Assembly (NCBI GenBank): GCA_032622095.1
Contig: CP136066.1
Span: 11,989,784 to 12,053,783, forward strand
Origin: Siphonodentalium dalli
Taxonomy: Eukaryota; Mollusca; Scaphopoda; Gadilida; Siphonodentaliidae
DNA: 64,000 nucleotides
Direction: 5' to 3'
Shown here: piece after piece, positions 25,441-35,874 of the stretch
How the letters are laid out: each line of letters opens with the position of its first letter
Position numbering within the stretch: position 1 is the first letter of the stretch
Position numbers and translations under genes: made by a program
Notes under the pieces: model-generated
The model's input: only the letters and a program-made list of their open reading frames with translations
Database searches by the model: none
What the model was told of the DNA's origin: nothing

Positions 25441-25725
25441 TTGAGGAGGGGACTAAAATTAGGGTCCGGAGGGGATATAAATAGGGTCGGGATGGGATGT
25501 AAATCTATCAATTGTCTTATATTGGCCTTATAGGAGAAGTACAAAATAGCTGGATCAAGAACTTAGAGACTCCATGCTCACCCAGGATTCACGTTGCCGC
25601 TTCAAAAATTCGGCCAATGGAAAAATTATTTTTCACATTTCGTATTTAGAAAATGGATGTTGAAACCGTCTATGTCACTAACACCCCATACCAAGTAATG
25701 GCTTCTGTTGATTAGGGGAAGTTAT
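25441..25725. other. No gene recognised
   Basis: Short intronic stretch with ggtccggaggggat / ggtcgggatgggat near-repeats. Nothing else seen. Confidence 0.5.
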
Positions 25726-25965
25726 CACCTTTCATGATGGGACTGCAGTGATAAAGCATTAAAGATCCTGTGTCAGTGCATTCCCTTATATATGCAAGTC
25801 TCCCATAGGGAGCCTCGAATATATAAGAAAATGCACTGGCTTACAAGGTGAGGGTAAATATTGTCAGGCTAATGTATTCTCTTATAAAAGCGAGGCTTCC
25901 TATGGGAGACTCGCATATATAAGAGAATACATTGGCACAGGGTTTTCGCAAAATTTCAGCAAACT
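25726..25965. mobile_element. Family P MITE, both termini decayed
   Basis: Interior matches the family (gcattaaagatcctgtgtca, two palindromic blocks with tatataagagaatacattgg). The TTAA flanks are not preserved and the right end is missing. Confidence 0.8.
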
Positions 25966-26460
25966 TCTCGTCAAACTAACATTTTTCTCTATATCCACAA
26001 ATTGGCAGATGACACAATGCATAATCGAGGTGCCCAATGGGCTAGCATCATTTGAAGAATGAGGTCCCCAGAGGGTGAATTTAGTGACGCTATCCCGCAT
26101 AGTGGGCTAGCATCACCAAATTCACCATCAGGGGACCTCATTCTGCAGGGCCTCATCTGTTATGGGAGACATAGACTGAAGTTCCCAAATGTTGAATATT
26201 GTGATTTACACCCATTTGAGAACCTCAATTATGTGTCGTCTGCCAATTTGGGGATATAGAGAAACTAAACTAAAAAAGAAATAGAGTCTAAGTGAAGAAG
26301 TTGCTATAGAAATTTGATAATAAATTTGATAATTATTCCAGAGAAGATGAGGCCTAAGCAGAATGAGGTCCCCAGAGGGTGAATTTAGTGATGCTAGCGC
26401 ACTATGCGGGATAGCGTCACTAAATTCACCCTCTGGGAACCTCATTCTGCAAATGTCCAT
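25966..26460. mobile_element. Family H MITE, long form
   Basis: Two hairpins (26060-26150, 26355-26450) with the gcataatcgagg / acctcaattatg spacer ends. Its right edge is about 35 bp from the exon J donor. It lies directly against the family P copy on its left. Confidence 0.83.
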
Positions 26461-26495
26461 GCCCATATTTTGAGGTCCTGTGCACCGTTTCTTAC

Positions 26496-26598
26496 GTCTC
26501 GGCCAATTTGGAATCTTTGAGGACATGAATATAGATTCCTAAAGCCTGCTCATGTCGTCCAAGTCGGCCAAGTAGAATCGCTCGTTCTTCATGGAACC
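26496..26598 (-). CDS. VPS39: VPS39 exon J
   Basis: 103 nt completing Gly352, encoding residues 353-385 and two bases of Thr386. Acceptor ctgttttcag, donor gtaaga. Reads HEERAILLGRLGRHEQAL and IYIHVLKDSKLAE, matching human 'LEERALLLGRMGKHEQAL' and 'IYVHILKDTRMAE'. A hAT-type MITE begins about 40 bp beyond the donor. Confidence 0.95.
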
Positions 26599-26947
26599 CT
26601 GAAAACAGTATAATTAGAGATGCTTCAATTCCAATTCTAAAATATCAATTCACATAATACTGTTAATATAGGTGTCGTATCTTTTATGTATCATCAGCCT
26701 TTAGTGGGTTAACCAGAATGTGTGTCAGTGTGTGTACACGAGATACTGTGATTGGCTTTAATTTCGTCGGCTTCAATTTTCGTGGTTTCATATAAAAAGG
26801 CTATTTCGTTTGGGTGTGAATTCGTGGATCAGGTATCATATTTATACACATCAACAGGTCATACAATAGCAAGTTTATGACATATTTCAGTAGACATTAA
26901 TGAGAAATCAAACCTCAGGTTTTCTGGCACCGAAATGGTATCATGCA
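26599..26947. other. Intron, no gene recognised
   Basis: Between the exon J acceptor and the next MITE. Some ttcgtggttt/tttcgtcggc motifs, nothing I can name. Confidence 0.5.
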
Positions 26948-27109
26948 CAAGCCTTGAAATAGTGTGTCTGTCATTTGCAGAATGAGGTCCCCAGAGGGTG
27001 AATTTAGTGATGCTACCCCACATAGTGGGCTAGCATCACCAAATTCAACCTCTGGGAACCTCATTCTGCTGAGGTGTAAGCAGAATGAGGTCCCCAGAGG
27101 GTGAATTTG
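26948..27109. mobile_element. Family H MITE, right end missing
   Basis: Intact left terminus caagccttgaaatagtgtgt and first hairpin. The second arm stops at gggtgaatttgtg. Confidence 0.87.
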
Positions 27110-27237
27110 TGTACTAATAATAGCTATCGGCTTCATTACAAAGTATTATAGCAGGGATCAGACAATGTTTTATATAAATAGTTATGAAAAGGCCATTAAC
27201 AAATGTGACCCACCATATCAAATCCAGTCGTAAGTCG

Positions 27238-27630
27238 GGATTTTTTTACCCTGTGCCAATGCATTCTCTTATATATGCGAGTTGACCATAGGTCGCCTCG
27301 CATATATAAAAGAATGCATTGGCCTAACAATTTTTTACAATTTTAATAATTTTTTCTTGTATTCTTTAACAATTTTATAATTTCACCCATACAGAGCCCC
27401 AGGCAAACATGAGCAGACGACACTCTTCTATATGCTTCTATATATGTGTGGGGCTCCCTGCAGGGTAATGGATGTTTTTTATTTTATGTCCTAAAAATTT
27501 TAAGAAACATTGATTTTTTTTAAATGATAAAAAATTGTTAGGCCAATGCATCCTCTTATATATGCGAGGTGACCTATGGTCGACTCACATATATAAGAGA
27601 ATGCATTGGCACAGGGTAAAAAAATAGCGG
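27238..27630. mobile_element. Family P-related palindrome pair
   Basis: Two near-perfect palindromes (cttatatatgcgagttgacc and its inverse; 27255-27320 and 27540-27620) between inverted ends tttttaccctgtgccaatgc / gcacagggtaaaaa. It lacks the CCCTTT termini and TTAA of other family P copies, so it is a shorter subfamily or an eroded copy. A second inverted block (cagagccccaggc ... gtggggctccctgc) lies between. Confidence 0.7.
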
Positions 27631-27769
27631 CGAGATGCTACCTCCACAGCTGATTTACATTTTACGTAATTTCGTTTCATCTTGTCTTCCGCGTTTTGGT
27701 GGGTTTTGATTTTGTGGTTGGGTTGATCCACGAAATCAACGAATAATGAACCCCCACAAATAACAAGGA

Positions 27770-27930
27770 TTTTACAGTAATATGATTGACAGTATACCCA
27801 TTAATACACGACTGCCGTGATGAATGCATTAGTAAACTCATAGTAATATGATTGACAGTATACCCATTAATACACGACTGCTGTGATTATGTTCTAACGT
27901 CGTGATGAATGCATTAGCAAACTCATTTTA
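27770..27930. repeat. Two-copy tandem duplication (~65-85 bp)
   Basis: Repeats agtaatatgattgacagtat, acccattaatacacgactgc and gtgatgaatgcattag twice, about 150 bp upstream of the exon I donor. Not derived from exon sequence. Confidence 0.85.
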
Positions 27931-28085
27931 AAAATGTGTCAATGATACTTAATTGGGTGAAATAAATCATTTCTTTTCTTTGTCAGGTTGAAGTAAATAA
28001 TTATCCAAACTTGGCATACTGATATATTGCCTGATATAGAGGCTACTTGTGGCTCTTTAGACATAAACCATTAACAAGTACCTAC

Positions 28086-28211
28086 CATCTAATGGAAACC
28101 TTGGCAGCAGCCGATCGGGCTCATAGTATACGGAAGACGTCAGGAACATGATAAGTTTATGTCGGAACTCCACCACATCCGAGTCATCATTCATTTGATT
28201 CGTATTATGAC
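28086..28211 (-). CDS. VPS39: VPS39 exon I
   Basis: 126 nt completing Gly310 and encoding residues 311-351 plus one base. Acceptor tgttaccag, donor gtaggt. Contains EFRHKLIMFLTSSVYYEPDR and RFPLD, matching human 'EYRQKLLMFLEISSYYDPGR' and 'DFPFD'. Two decayed copies of its 5' half lie about 0.9 kb upstream (29070-29213). Confidence 0.95.
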
Positions 28212-28274
28212 CTGGTAACAAATAATAATAAATGTATGCCCAGATCAGGCCCAGATAATATGGTGCCCGGACAT

Positions 28275-29040
28275 TTGCAGAATGAGGTCCCCAGAGGGTG
28301 AATTTAGTGATGCTCCCAAACACAGCGGGCTAGCATCACTAATTCTCCCTCTGGGGACATCATTCTACATGGCATCAACTGCTATGGGAGACATCGAGTC
28401 ATAGACTCAGATTTAAGTTCCCAGATGGTGATGTGCACCCATTGGGTACCTCGGTTATGCAATGTGTTGTCTGAAATTTGAGAATATAGAGAAACTATAC
28501 TAAAAAAAAAAAAAAATGTAAAACATTTCTAAAGAAAATAAAAAAAAATTTTTACTTGGGGGCGAATCCTTTCATTATGATCGGGTACCACAAGTAATGA
28601 AATTACAATGGGCAATGAATGGAATGATTGAGCGTAAATTCAGCGTAAATACTCCGAGTACCCTGGCTACACCTATGGCTGAGGAGGTGTAATTTCTAGA
28701 GTATTGTAATGTGACATCACTTTCCACGAAAAGAATGGTTGTCAACTGAGAAATAACCTGGAAAATATTTATGTAATGGACTAAATGAATTTAATTTTTA
28801 ATAATTTGTCATAAATATGTAATATATAATTCAGAAATATATAATTCACTTTTACCCAGGGTAATTTACTCGTTGGAGCCGAGTGTAATGAAAGGAATCG
28901 CCCCTTGATACTTTCCAGAGAAGATGAGTCCTAATAGAAGGTTGTCCCCAGAGGGTGAATTTAGTGATGCTAGCCCACTGTGCGGGGTAACGTCACTAAA
29001 ATCACCCCCTGGGGACCTCATTCTGCAAATGTCCAGATCC
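28275..29040. mobile_element. Family H MITE, long form, interrupted by another MITE
   Basis: Left hairpin 28278-28370 and right hairpin 28945-29030 belong to one long-form MITE. Between them sits a second inverted-repeat element (28555-28905) with ends ggggcgaatcctttcatta / taatgaaaggaatcgcccc. Nested insertion, no coding. Confidence 0.8.
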
Positions 29041-29069
29041 ATATTCTCAGTCCTGGCCGAGATGTCAGT

Positions 29070-29213
29070 AAAATGATAAGTTTATAACAGAACTACACAA
29101 CGTTCAAGTCATCATTCATTTGATTCGTATTATTAACTGGTTAAAGTGATAAGTTTATAACAGAACTACACCACGTTAAAGTCATCATTCATTTTATTCG
29201 TATTATGAACAAG
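29070..29213 (-). pseudogene. Two decayed copies of VPS39 exon I (5' half)
   Basis: 29070-29145 and 29146-29213 repeat catcattcatttgattcgta and ataagtttata from exon I. Translated in the exon's frame the first gives NTNQMNDDLNVV, a stop, then KLIILLT, against NTNQMNDDSDVVEFRHKLIMFLT in the true exon, so it is a dead duplicate. The second was split by the MITE at 29210. Confidence 0.9.
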
Positions 29214-29360
29214 CCTTGAAATAGTGTGCCTGTCGTTTTCAGAATGAGGTTCCCAGAGGGTGAATTTAGTGATGCTATCCCGCATAGCGGGCTAGCATCA
29301 CCAAATTCACCCTCTGGGAACCTCATTCTGCAAATGACAGGCACACTATTTCAAGGCTTG
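29210..29360. mobile_element. Family H MITE, short form, inserted in a VPS39 pseudo-exon
   Basis: Complete ends caagccttgaaatagtgtgc / gcacactatttcaaggcttg. Flanks share ttatgaa (7-8 bp). The neighbouring pseudo-exon copy has the same target sequence without the insertion. Confidence 0.9.
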
Positions 29361-29389
29361 TTATGAACAGGTTAAAGATGTATAATCCG

Positions 29390-30066
29390 AATTAATGCTG
29401 CCAAATGACTTTGGGTTCGGGGGTAAAAAATATTTATTTTGAGTTGATGAACCTACCCATCAAAGCTCAGAGTGATCAGATATCGATTTTTGAAATTTGT
29501 TATTTCTCGAAATGTTTAATTATTTGTGGCCCAGAAATGAGTCACGGACAAAATTGTGGATGAAGATGGATAACTCTACAATGAAGTGGTAATATGGCCA
29601 AATTTCGAAAGTGATAATAAGGCCCTATTTCATTGAACAACATGTTGATAAATATCACGTTTTGGGAAATTTTATACCATAGTTGACAGCGGTTAGCATT
29701 ATTTTGTTGTAATTAATCGATTCTGATAACAAAAGCATATTTTGAAGAAATGTTGTTGTTGTAACTTGATGATATTGGCAAGCCTTGAAATAGGGTGTCT
29801 GTCATTTGCAGAATGAGGTCCCCAGAGGGTGAATTTAGTGATGCTACCCCGCATAGCGGGCTAGCATCACCAAATTCACCCTCTGGAGACCTCATTCTGC
29901 TTACACCTCAGCAGAATGATGTTCCCAGAGGGTGAATTTGGTGATGCTAGCCCGCTATGCGGGGTAGCATCACTAAATTCACCCTCTGGGAACCTCATTC
30001 TGCAAATGACAGACACCCTATTTCAAGACTTGGATATTGTGACAGTCTGATTGGATTGAGTACCTT
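29390..30066. mobile_element. TA-type MITE (family E) carrying a nested family H MITE
   Basis: Right end ggattgagtacctt/TA and the internal tcagatatcgatttttgaaa match the complete copy at 47317-47797. The left end is eroded. A family H MITE is inserted at 29779-30032. Confidence 0.75.
29779..30032. mobile_element. Family H MITE, double-hairpin form with TSD
   Basis: Ends caagccttgaaatagggtgt / gacaccctatttcaagacttg. Target duplication gatattgg / gatattgt (7 of 8). Two hairpins are joined by cttacacctcagcag. Confidence 0.92.
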
Positions 30067-31003
30067 TAAAATGATTTTTTTTAAATCCTAATTATTGGTA
30101 AATTGGTGATAATTAAACGTCAATATCCATGGTATTCTGTTAGTTTAAACGTCAATATCCATGGTATTCTATTAGTTTAAGAAGATCTGGTTTTGTGATA
30201 TGCTATACGCCTCTATCAGAGTTTCTTTGTCAATTCATGACAACTTGATAAATAGGCCGCATATAAAATTGCCACTCATTTTAGAATATTCTCATGTGCT
30301 GACATAACATGTTAGAGGTCTTCTAGTAGTGCTGAAACGGTTGACCTATTTCGGTTAACCGCGAGGAGTAACCGGATGATAACCGGATATCCGTTTTTTT
30401 CAACTGCGAACTGTTTCACTCATTGTGTACACTGTGAAATGTGCAAAGACCTTGCCATAATCTGGTCAAATAACTGTATGGCGAACTCAATGTTTACAGA
30501 GACAGAGCTTATATTAAAAGAATGTGAATCACAAAACGCGAACGATAATAAGCCAGAGGAGCCACGTGTTGACACGAAGTAGTTAACTAAAACTCGCAGT
30601 GTTATAAATAGACGTGTCACACTTGACCTGTTTGTATATTGTAGTCGCAACTCGCTAAACCTGACTTGTTCTCGTTCGCATTTGGTGATTAACAAACTCA
30701 CGCACGACCCAATTTCCGTGTTGTTCTAAGTGTATGCGCTTTATGTATACACATAGGACAATATGGAACTCAGGTCCTAAAGGGTATTATTTGAATACAA
30801 TGAAAGAATGGTTGATGAAAGTTAGACACACTTAATAAGTTTCTAACTTTTATGAACTTTAATACGTATAATGAAAATAAAAATCAGCAAAAATCAGTGT
30901 TTCTGTTCAACTGATGAACCATCAAGCGATGAGCACTTAGTCATAAACATTAACCACAACTCGATGCGATCAGTTCATTGGAACTTTACTATATCCATTG
31001 AGA

Positions 31004-31456
31004 TTAATTATTACTCAAACCAGACAAGGGCTGGTCGCTAGTAGCAGGGCTGGTCTGTTGGTAATGGGGTGAACACCCTGCACTCTTGGTAATATTGCCA
31101 TGTAATGGGGTCACTGGGATGGCCGAAGTACATGTATGTTCAGTGTCCGTCTCCAATGCAATTTCTAGATTAGCCGAAAGCTCAGAACTGGGAGCATGTT
31201 CAGCATTCTTGCGAAGGTACTCACGTATGAATATCAGTTCATCCACTGTGTCAGAATCTAAACTAGCTCGTTTCTTAGTAACAGTATTGCCCGCGACCGA
31301 AAAATACTCGCTTGGAAGGAACAGATGTTCCAGGTATTCCCAAGTATTGGCGAGCTTGGTTGCAATCCCCCTCATCGTAATACTCCCCCCAACAGAAAAG
31401 GGATATGCTGCTTCATGTTTGAAGTAGACCCCGAGTAAGTAAACCGTGTACCACAT
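31004..31456 (-). pseudogene. hAT transposase C-terminal dimerisation fragment
   Basis: The frame contains LPSEYFSVAGNTVTKKRASL followed by DTVDELIFIREYL. This is the hAT dimerisation motif (typically 'SER-FS-AG...KR..L....V..L.F...'). With the BED finger just upstream, it looks like a deletion that removed the RNase-H-like core. The rest of the frame after IREYLRKN is an acidic/Ser-Thr tail. Confidence 0.88.
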
Positions 31457-31543
31457 AGTTTACATTCGGCGAATTTCTTGTTGTTTTCATTGCGGAGAAT
31501 GAAATTCACCCAGACATCGGATTTTCGTCTTTCTTGAGTATCC
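31400..31543 (-). pseudogene. hAT transposase N-terminus: BED-type zinc finger
   Basis: Starts ATG at 31543; reads MDTQERRKSDVWVNFIL, then FAECKLCGTRF and STSNMKQHI. The W/F aromatic pair, CxxC and a downstream His fit the BED finger of hAT/ZBED transposases. The frame does not continue into a catalytic domain: it breaks around the SNMKQHIPF region, where the C-terminal fragment takes over in another frame. Confidence 0.85.
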
Positions 31544-32069
31544 ATGATATAGTATGGTACTGTTTAGTTGGTCTGACAATTGTCAAATGACCAGGCCGTA
31601 TTGCATTGAAAACAATTGCATTGATCTTTCCCCGACGACTCAGTGCACGTGTTCCCGACGCAGGGACATGAAATACGACATCATAAAGCTTTGATGTTAA
31701 GCCGACAAAGCCAGTCAAATTGAGTCAATGTAACTTTCAATTGATGGAGGACTTTTGATCTCGCACCCGATTCTTACTTCCAATACACATAATTTCGACT
31801 TTATACAGTAGAATACACGCTTGATTAATACAGTTACCGGTATACTGATGTTTAAAAGATACTACCGACACCCTCGCGTTGATTATGGGCATTTATATGT
31901 TAGTTGTTGTCATCGGCATCGCATGTGTGTATTATATAGCGGTTAACCGGTTAACCACACTTCAACCGGTTGGCGACAGTAGCCGGTTATCAACCGGATA
32001 ACCGGATATCCGTTTCAGCACTATCTTCTAGATTTACAAAGACCTCAACAATTACAAAAGAGCGGTTTG

Positions 32070-32321
32070 TCGCGATATAAAAAATGTCAAGTTATGTCCC
32101 TTCTTACCTTCAGGAAGTGCAGCTAGGTATTCTGTCTGTAGCGTTTGTATTTTCTCTTGATACAGAATGACTAGTTTATTGTGATACATTATAGAGTTAT
32201 GTCCCTTATTACCTTCATGAAGTGTAGCTAGGTATTCCATTTGTAAGGTTGGTACGTTCTCTCCATGGATACAGAATGACCAGTTTATTGTGATACATTG
32301 TAGAATTATGTCCCTTCTTAC
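32070..32321 (-). pseudogene. Two truncated tandem copies of VPS39 exon H
   Basis: Copies ending at donors 32212 and 32104 repeat tatcacaataaactggtcat, gaatacctagct and cacttc(c/a)tgaag|gtaa. The unit is about 110 bp and joins at gtaagaaggg/acataa, so it spans the exon 3' part plus the start of the intron. Copy 2 has a frameshift around ccatggagagaacgt. Copy 3 keeps the frame (NKLVILYQEKIQTLQTEYLA) but no copy has its own acceptor. Confidence 0.92.
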
Positions 32322-32439
32322 CTTCAGGAAGTGCAGCTAGGTATTCCTTCTGTAGCGATTGTATTTTCTCTCGATACAGAATGACTAGTTTATTGTGGAA
32401 TTCAGCAGTTTTATCATCTAAATTCAGAGTAATATGCTC
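32322..32439 (-). CDS. VPS39: VPS39 exon H
   Basis: 118 nt (residues 271-309 plus one base). Acceptor tttattttcag, donor gtaaga. Encodes EHITLNLDD then FHNKLVILYREKIQSLQKEY and LAALPE, parallel to human 'EHIIHVWEE', 'RFHNCLIQLYCEKVQGLMKEY'. Two truncated tandem copies of its 3' part, each with a donor, follow at 32212 and 32104. A piggyBac-type MITE sits 43 bp upstream of the acceptor. Confidence 0.94.
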
Positions 32440-32481
32440 CTGAAAATAAATATAGCATATGTAGCTAGTGTCATCGCTTAA

Positions 32482-32735
32482 CCCTTCCATGACTGGAGCT
32501 TCCTGAAAATTTACTAAAACCCTGTGCCAATGTATTCTCTTATATATGCGAGTCTCCCATATGGAGCCTCACATATATAAGAAAATACATTGGCCTAACA
32601 ATATTTACCTTGATATCGTAAGCCAGTGCATTCTCTTATATATGCGAGGCTCCCTATGAGAGACTCGCATATATAAGAGAATGCACTGGCACAGGATCTT
32701 AATGCTGCACCAGCGCAGCTCCCATCATGAAAGGG
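32482..32735. mobile_element. Family P piggyBac-type MITE, 254 bp
   Basis: TTAA on both sides; ends cccttccatgactggagct / agctcccatcatgaaaggg. Two palindromic blocks. Sits 43 bp from the exon H acceptor. Confidence 0.92.
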
Positions 32736-32939
32736 TTAAACTGTTTATGTGCGTGAGTGGGATTTGAGCATAGGCAAGACTTCGCAGAGTCCAATATATG
32801 CCAAAACCCCCAAGAGGGAAGTTTAAGCAACAGTATTTATATCTACATATTTTATTTATCCATCGGAAAAACTTGCTTTTTGTGGGGAAATTCTGTCATT
32901 TTCCTAAGTTACTTTCGATGACACCCTTACGTTTATCAG

Positions 32940-33349
32940 ATCAAGAAAATCTAATCAGTCTTCATGACATGAAATCTAATCAGTCTTCATGACATGAAAT
33001 CTAATCAGTCTTCATGACATGAAATCTAATCAGTCTTCATGACATGAAATCTAATCAGTCTTCATGACATGAAATCTAATCAGTCTTCATGACATGAAAT
33101 CTAATCAGTCTTCATGACATGAAATCTAATCAGTCTTCATGACATGAAATCTAATCAGTCTTCATGACATGAAATCTAATCAGTCTTCATGACATGAAAT
33201 CTAATCAGTCTTCATGACATGAAATCTAATCAGTCTTCATGACATGAAATCTAATCAGTCTTCATGACATGAAATCTAATCAGTCTTCATGACATGAAAT
33301 CTAATCAGTCTTCATGACAATGAAATCTAATCAGTCTTCATGACATGAG
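32940..33349. repeat. 25-bp minisatellite, about 16 copies
   Basis: Unit gaaatctaatcagtcttcat plus gacat, almost invariant (one extra A near 33320). High homogeneity implies recent expansion. Not recognisably exon-derived. Confidence 0.97.
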
Positions 33350-33556
33350 CAAACTCGAGAGCCACTTAGAGAAAAACAGTTTGTTTAGGTTTTTGATAGT
33401 TATTCTAAAATGGCCAAATTCTGATAGTTCTGCAGCGAAAATGCATATCCGTTTTACGTATCTTGTATCAATTAAGATGAATTATGGATGAAAAATGTCC
33501 CACAATCACATTATTTAGGCCAGCTGACAGCCCTAGTTACCTGCGCAATTTGCATA

Positions 33557-33983
33557 CTGTATACATCCGTCACTAAACCCATCCTCGAAGATAATTAGAT
33601 AAACCCAGTCTGGGTTTTTTACCCTAAATACAACATGGGGTCCTCGTAGATACATGTAAGCCCACCCCCATTTTTGAGCATTTGAAAGGTGAATATAATC
33701 ACATCTTTCGATGCTGTAGAATAGGAGAAGATATTCAAGCAGATAGGTGCTTTTATTAGTTTTTCCAGTTGTTTTTCTTTAAAAATAAAGATGTATAATA
33801 GTATACACTGGTTATTCAAATTGATCCCAAATGTATCACTCTTTCTGGTTATTATCATTTGATTGATTTTATCTTCTTAATAATATAAATAAAACACAGT
33901 ATTATCTTTATTCAATACAAAACATGATATTGGTATAAAATATGATGGTAGGTCAGCACCTGAAGGCTAACTTAATTTTTGCA

Positions 33984-34016
<33 letters not shown>

Positions 34017-34105
34017 ACCTCGTGAGTAAGCCCAGTACCCACTTTTTGAGTTTTTGAGCAAAGATGTGCACTAGCCCCCCTGGGCTTACTGACGGGTGTA
34101 TACAG
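33557..34105. mobile_element. TA-flanked inverted-repeat element with 31-G run
   Basis: Ends ctgtatacatccgtcactaa / ttactgacgggtgtatacag flanked by TA. Interior taagcccaccccc motifs relate it to the element at 9679. Contains an uninterrupted run of 31 G (33985-34015), whose exact length is doubtful in any assembly. Confidence 0.75.
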
Positions 34106-34107
34106 TA

Positions 34108-34438
34108 TATAATTACGCCACCTACCTAATAAAGCTACGTTGACCTAATAAAGGTAAATTGACATAATAAACAGGCTGGCTTTATGTAGACAATAGAGGT
34201 AGTGAGCGGTGGATAAATAAAAGTAAAATGCTTTATTTTAAATCTTATCTGACAGTAATTTAATTCAACATTCAGACTATATGTTCATGCAATAGCAATT
34301 CGAAATTTCAAAGTTCACAGCCTTTATTCAACATCATTTTTAATTGTGTATAAAATAACACATTTGGATCGAGAAGTGCTACATGAACGATTCTATTTTG
34401 TTTGATACCTCACTGGACAAAACAAGTGTTTGATACCC
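34108..34438. other. No gene recognised
   Basis: AT-rich; small two-copy repeat tttgataccccactggacaa at 34410-34455. Nothing else seen. Confidence 0.5.
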
Positions 34439-34724
34439 CACTGGACAAAACAAGTGGCCGATTTTTGGCAACATCTCCCGGGCTCCCGATCGGGAGATGG
34501 AATCTCCCGATATCACGCACCCCCGTAAATCAAAATGAGAGTGCTTACGATTTTATGACCTATCGCTGACACAAAGTGCAGGAAGTTATCTGCTTGTTAT
34601 AATCTCCGATTGCAATTAGCCCTGAGTCAATTAAACAGGTCTTCATTGTCAAAGCATGCCTATCATTCGACCACCGTAATTACGGCGATGCATAGTAAAC
34701 AAAGGCACCATTGTTTACTGGCCG

Positions 34725-35483
34725 TTGCTTCGTATTTCTGTACTGGCTTCAACAGCGGATTACCAAATGACTGGCGACTCAGGGACGACCAAAGTTATAA
34801 ACAAAGTAGTTCCGTACGACGTCAGGGAGAATCAATTAGCCAATGATATTATCGCGATCGGATTTGTGGCACGTGACTACATCGATTACAACGAAGGGTG
34901 CGATGGAGTACTTTCCAAATTCTACCGAGATGTGCGGGCTTTCTACTCTGCGTTTGTCGGCAAACTGATAAAGAAGTTCCCCTTTAGCGAGAAAGTGTTA
35001 CCGGATCTCAAACTCATCAATCCGAAACGAGAATTATGCGAGGAGATCGACATTAAATCGGTTGTGCGCTTGGCGCTGGCGAAGCGGTTCAATTTAGATA
35101 TAAACTTTGACGATCTGTGCGATGAATGGAACGATTATGTCACTGCAGTGAATCTTCCAGACAGGTGTGATGAATACTGGATGTTGATTACAGGACTGAA
35201 AACCCTAGGTGGACAATGACGGTTCCCAAATTTGAGGACTCTCATGGTATGTGTGTTGTGTATACCAAACAGCAATGCCGATAGCGAGAGAGTGTTCTCG
35301 ATTTGCAAAAAAGTGCACACATGCTTTCGTTCGGAATTGGACAATGATACCATTTGCGCATTGCTATCATGCAAACTAAACACAGACAGTTCATGTTACG
35401 ACTTTGTTCCAAACAATGAAATGTTGAAAGATGCCAAATCTGCTACAATGTCAAATAACAGGGAGCATTCTTCCAAGAAGTAA
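34725..35483 (+). pseudogene. hAT transposase C-terminal half with one in-frame stop
   Basis: Two frames in the same register, 34725-35219 and 35232-35483, are separated only by TGA at 35217-35219. The first is a ~150-residue alpha-helical C-terminal region. The second has IPNSNADSERVFSICKKVHT and LSCKLNTD, the diagnostic dimerisation motif of a hAT subgroup. The N-terminal catalytic part is absent upstream. Flanks carry ctccc-rich motifs (34480-34510, 35590-35625) that may mark element ends, but I could not define inverted repeats. Plus strand, so opposite to VPS39. Confidence 0.88.
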
Positions 35484-35685
35484 TTTGTTAATGTTAATAT
35501 TGTTGATAATTATGTTGGAATAAAATTAATAAATTTAAAAAAGTTTTATTTTCATGTTATGATGGAGGGATAATGCGATGAAAAAAAATCTCCCTATTTC
35601 TCCCTAAATCTCCCTATATTGGAAGACTGATCTCACTATTTCATATAATACCAGGTTGACATGTCTGTTCGCATACCAATTAAAT

Positions 35686-35775
35686 ATTCTCACTAAATAT
35701 GGAATGGCTTCACAAACCAATTGAATATTGTCACTAAATATGGAATGGCTTCACAAACCAATGGAAGATACTCAC
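35686..35775 (-). repeat. Duplicated exon G donor, two extra copies
   Basis: cactaaatatggaatggctt occurs at about 35691 and 35732, just below the true donor at 35771-35775. On the gene strand each reads AGCCATTCCATATTTA|gtgag or gtgac. The second copy keeps a GT. Confidence 0.93.
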
Positions 35776-35874
35776 TAAATATGGGATGGCTAAATCAGCT
35801 GAGATCCGTATTAAATACTCGAGGACGCTATCACGTGGTAACAATTCTACCTCCGGCAGATCTTCAGTGAATAT
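35776..35874 (-). CDS. VPS39: VPS39 exon G
   Basis: 99 nt, 33 codons (residues 238-270). Acceptor ggtattttcag, donor gtgagt. Reads IFTEDLPEVELLPRD and ends in LAIPYL, matching human 'IFTEDLPEVESLPRD' and 'LAIPYL'. The exon's last 16 nt plus donor recur twice more immediately downstream (35686-35775), so up to three donor-like sites lie within about 90 bp. Confidence 0.95.

Larger units (their letters stand above)
30327..32023 (-). mobile_element. hAT element with BED finger and internally deleted transposase
   Basis: Ends tagtgctgaaacgg / ccgtttcagcacta with a perfect 8-bp target duplication tcttctag (30319-30326, 32024-32031). Subterminal accggatatccg and ggttaaccggtt motifs recur at both ends. 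The minus strand encodes the start of a BED zinc-finger protein and, shortly after, the hAT C-terminal dimerisation segment. The catalytic middle is missing, so it cannot be autonomous. Confidence 0.92.
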
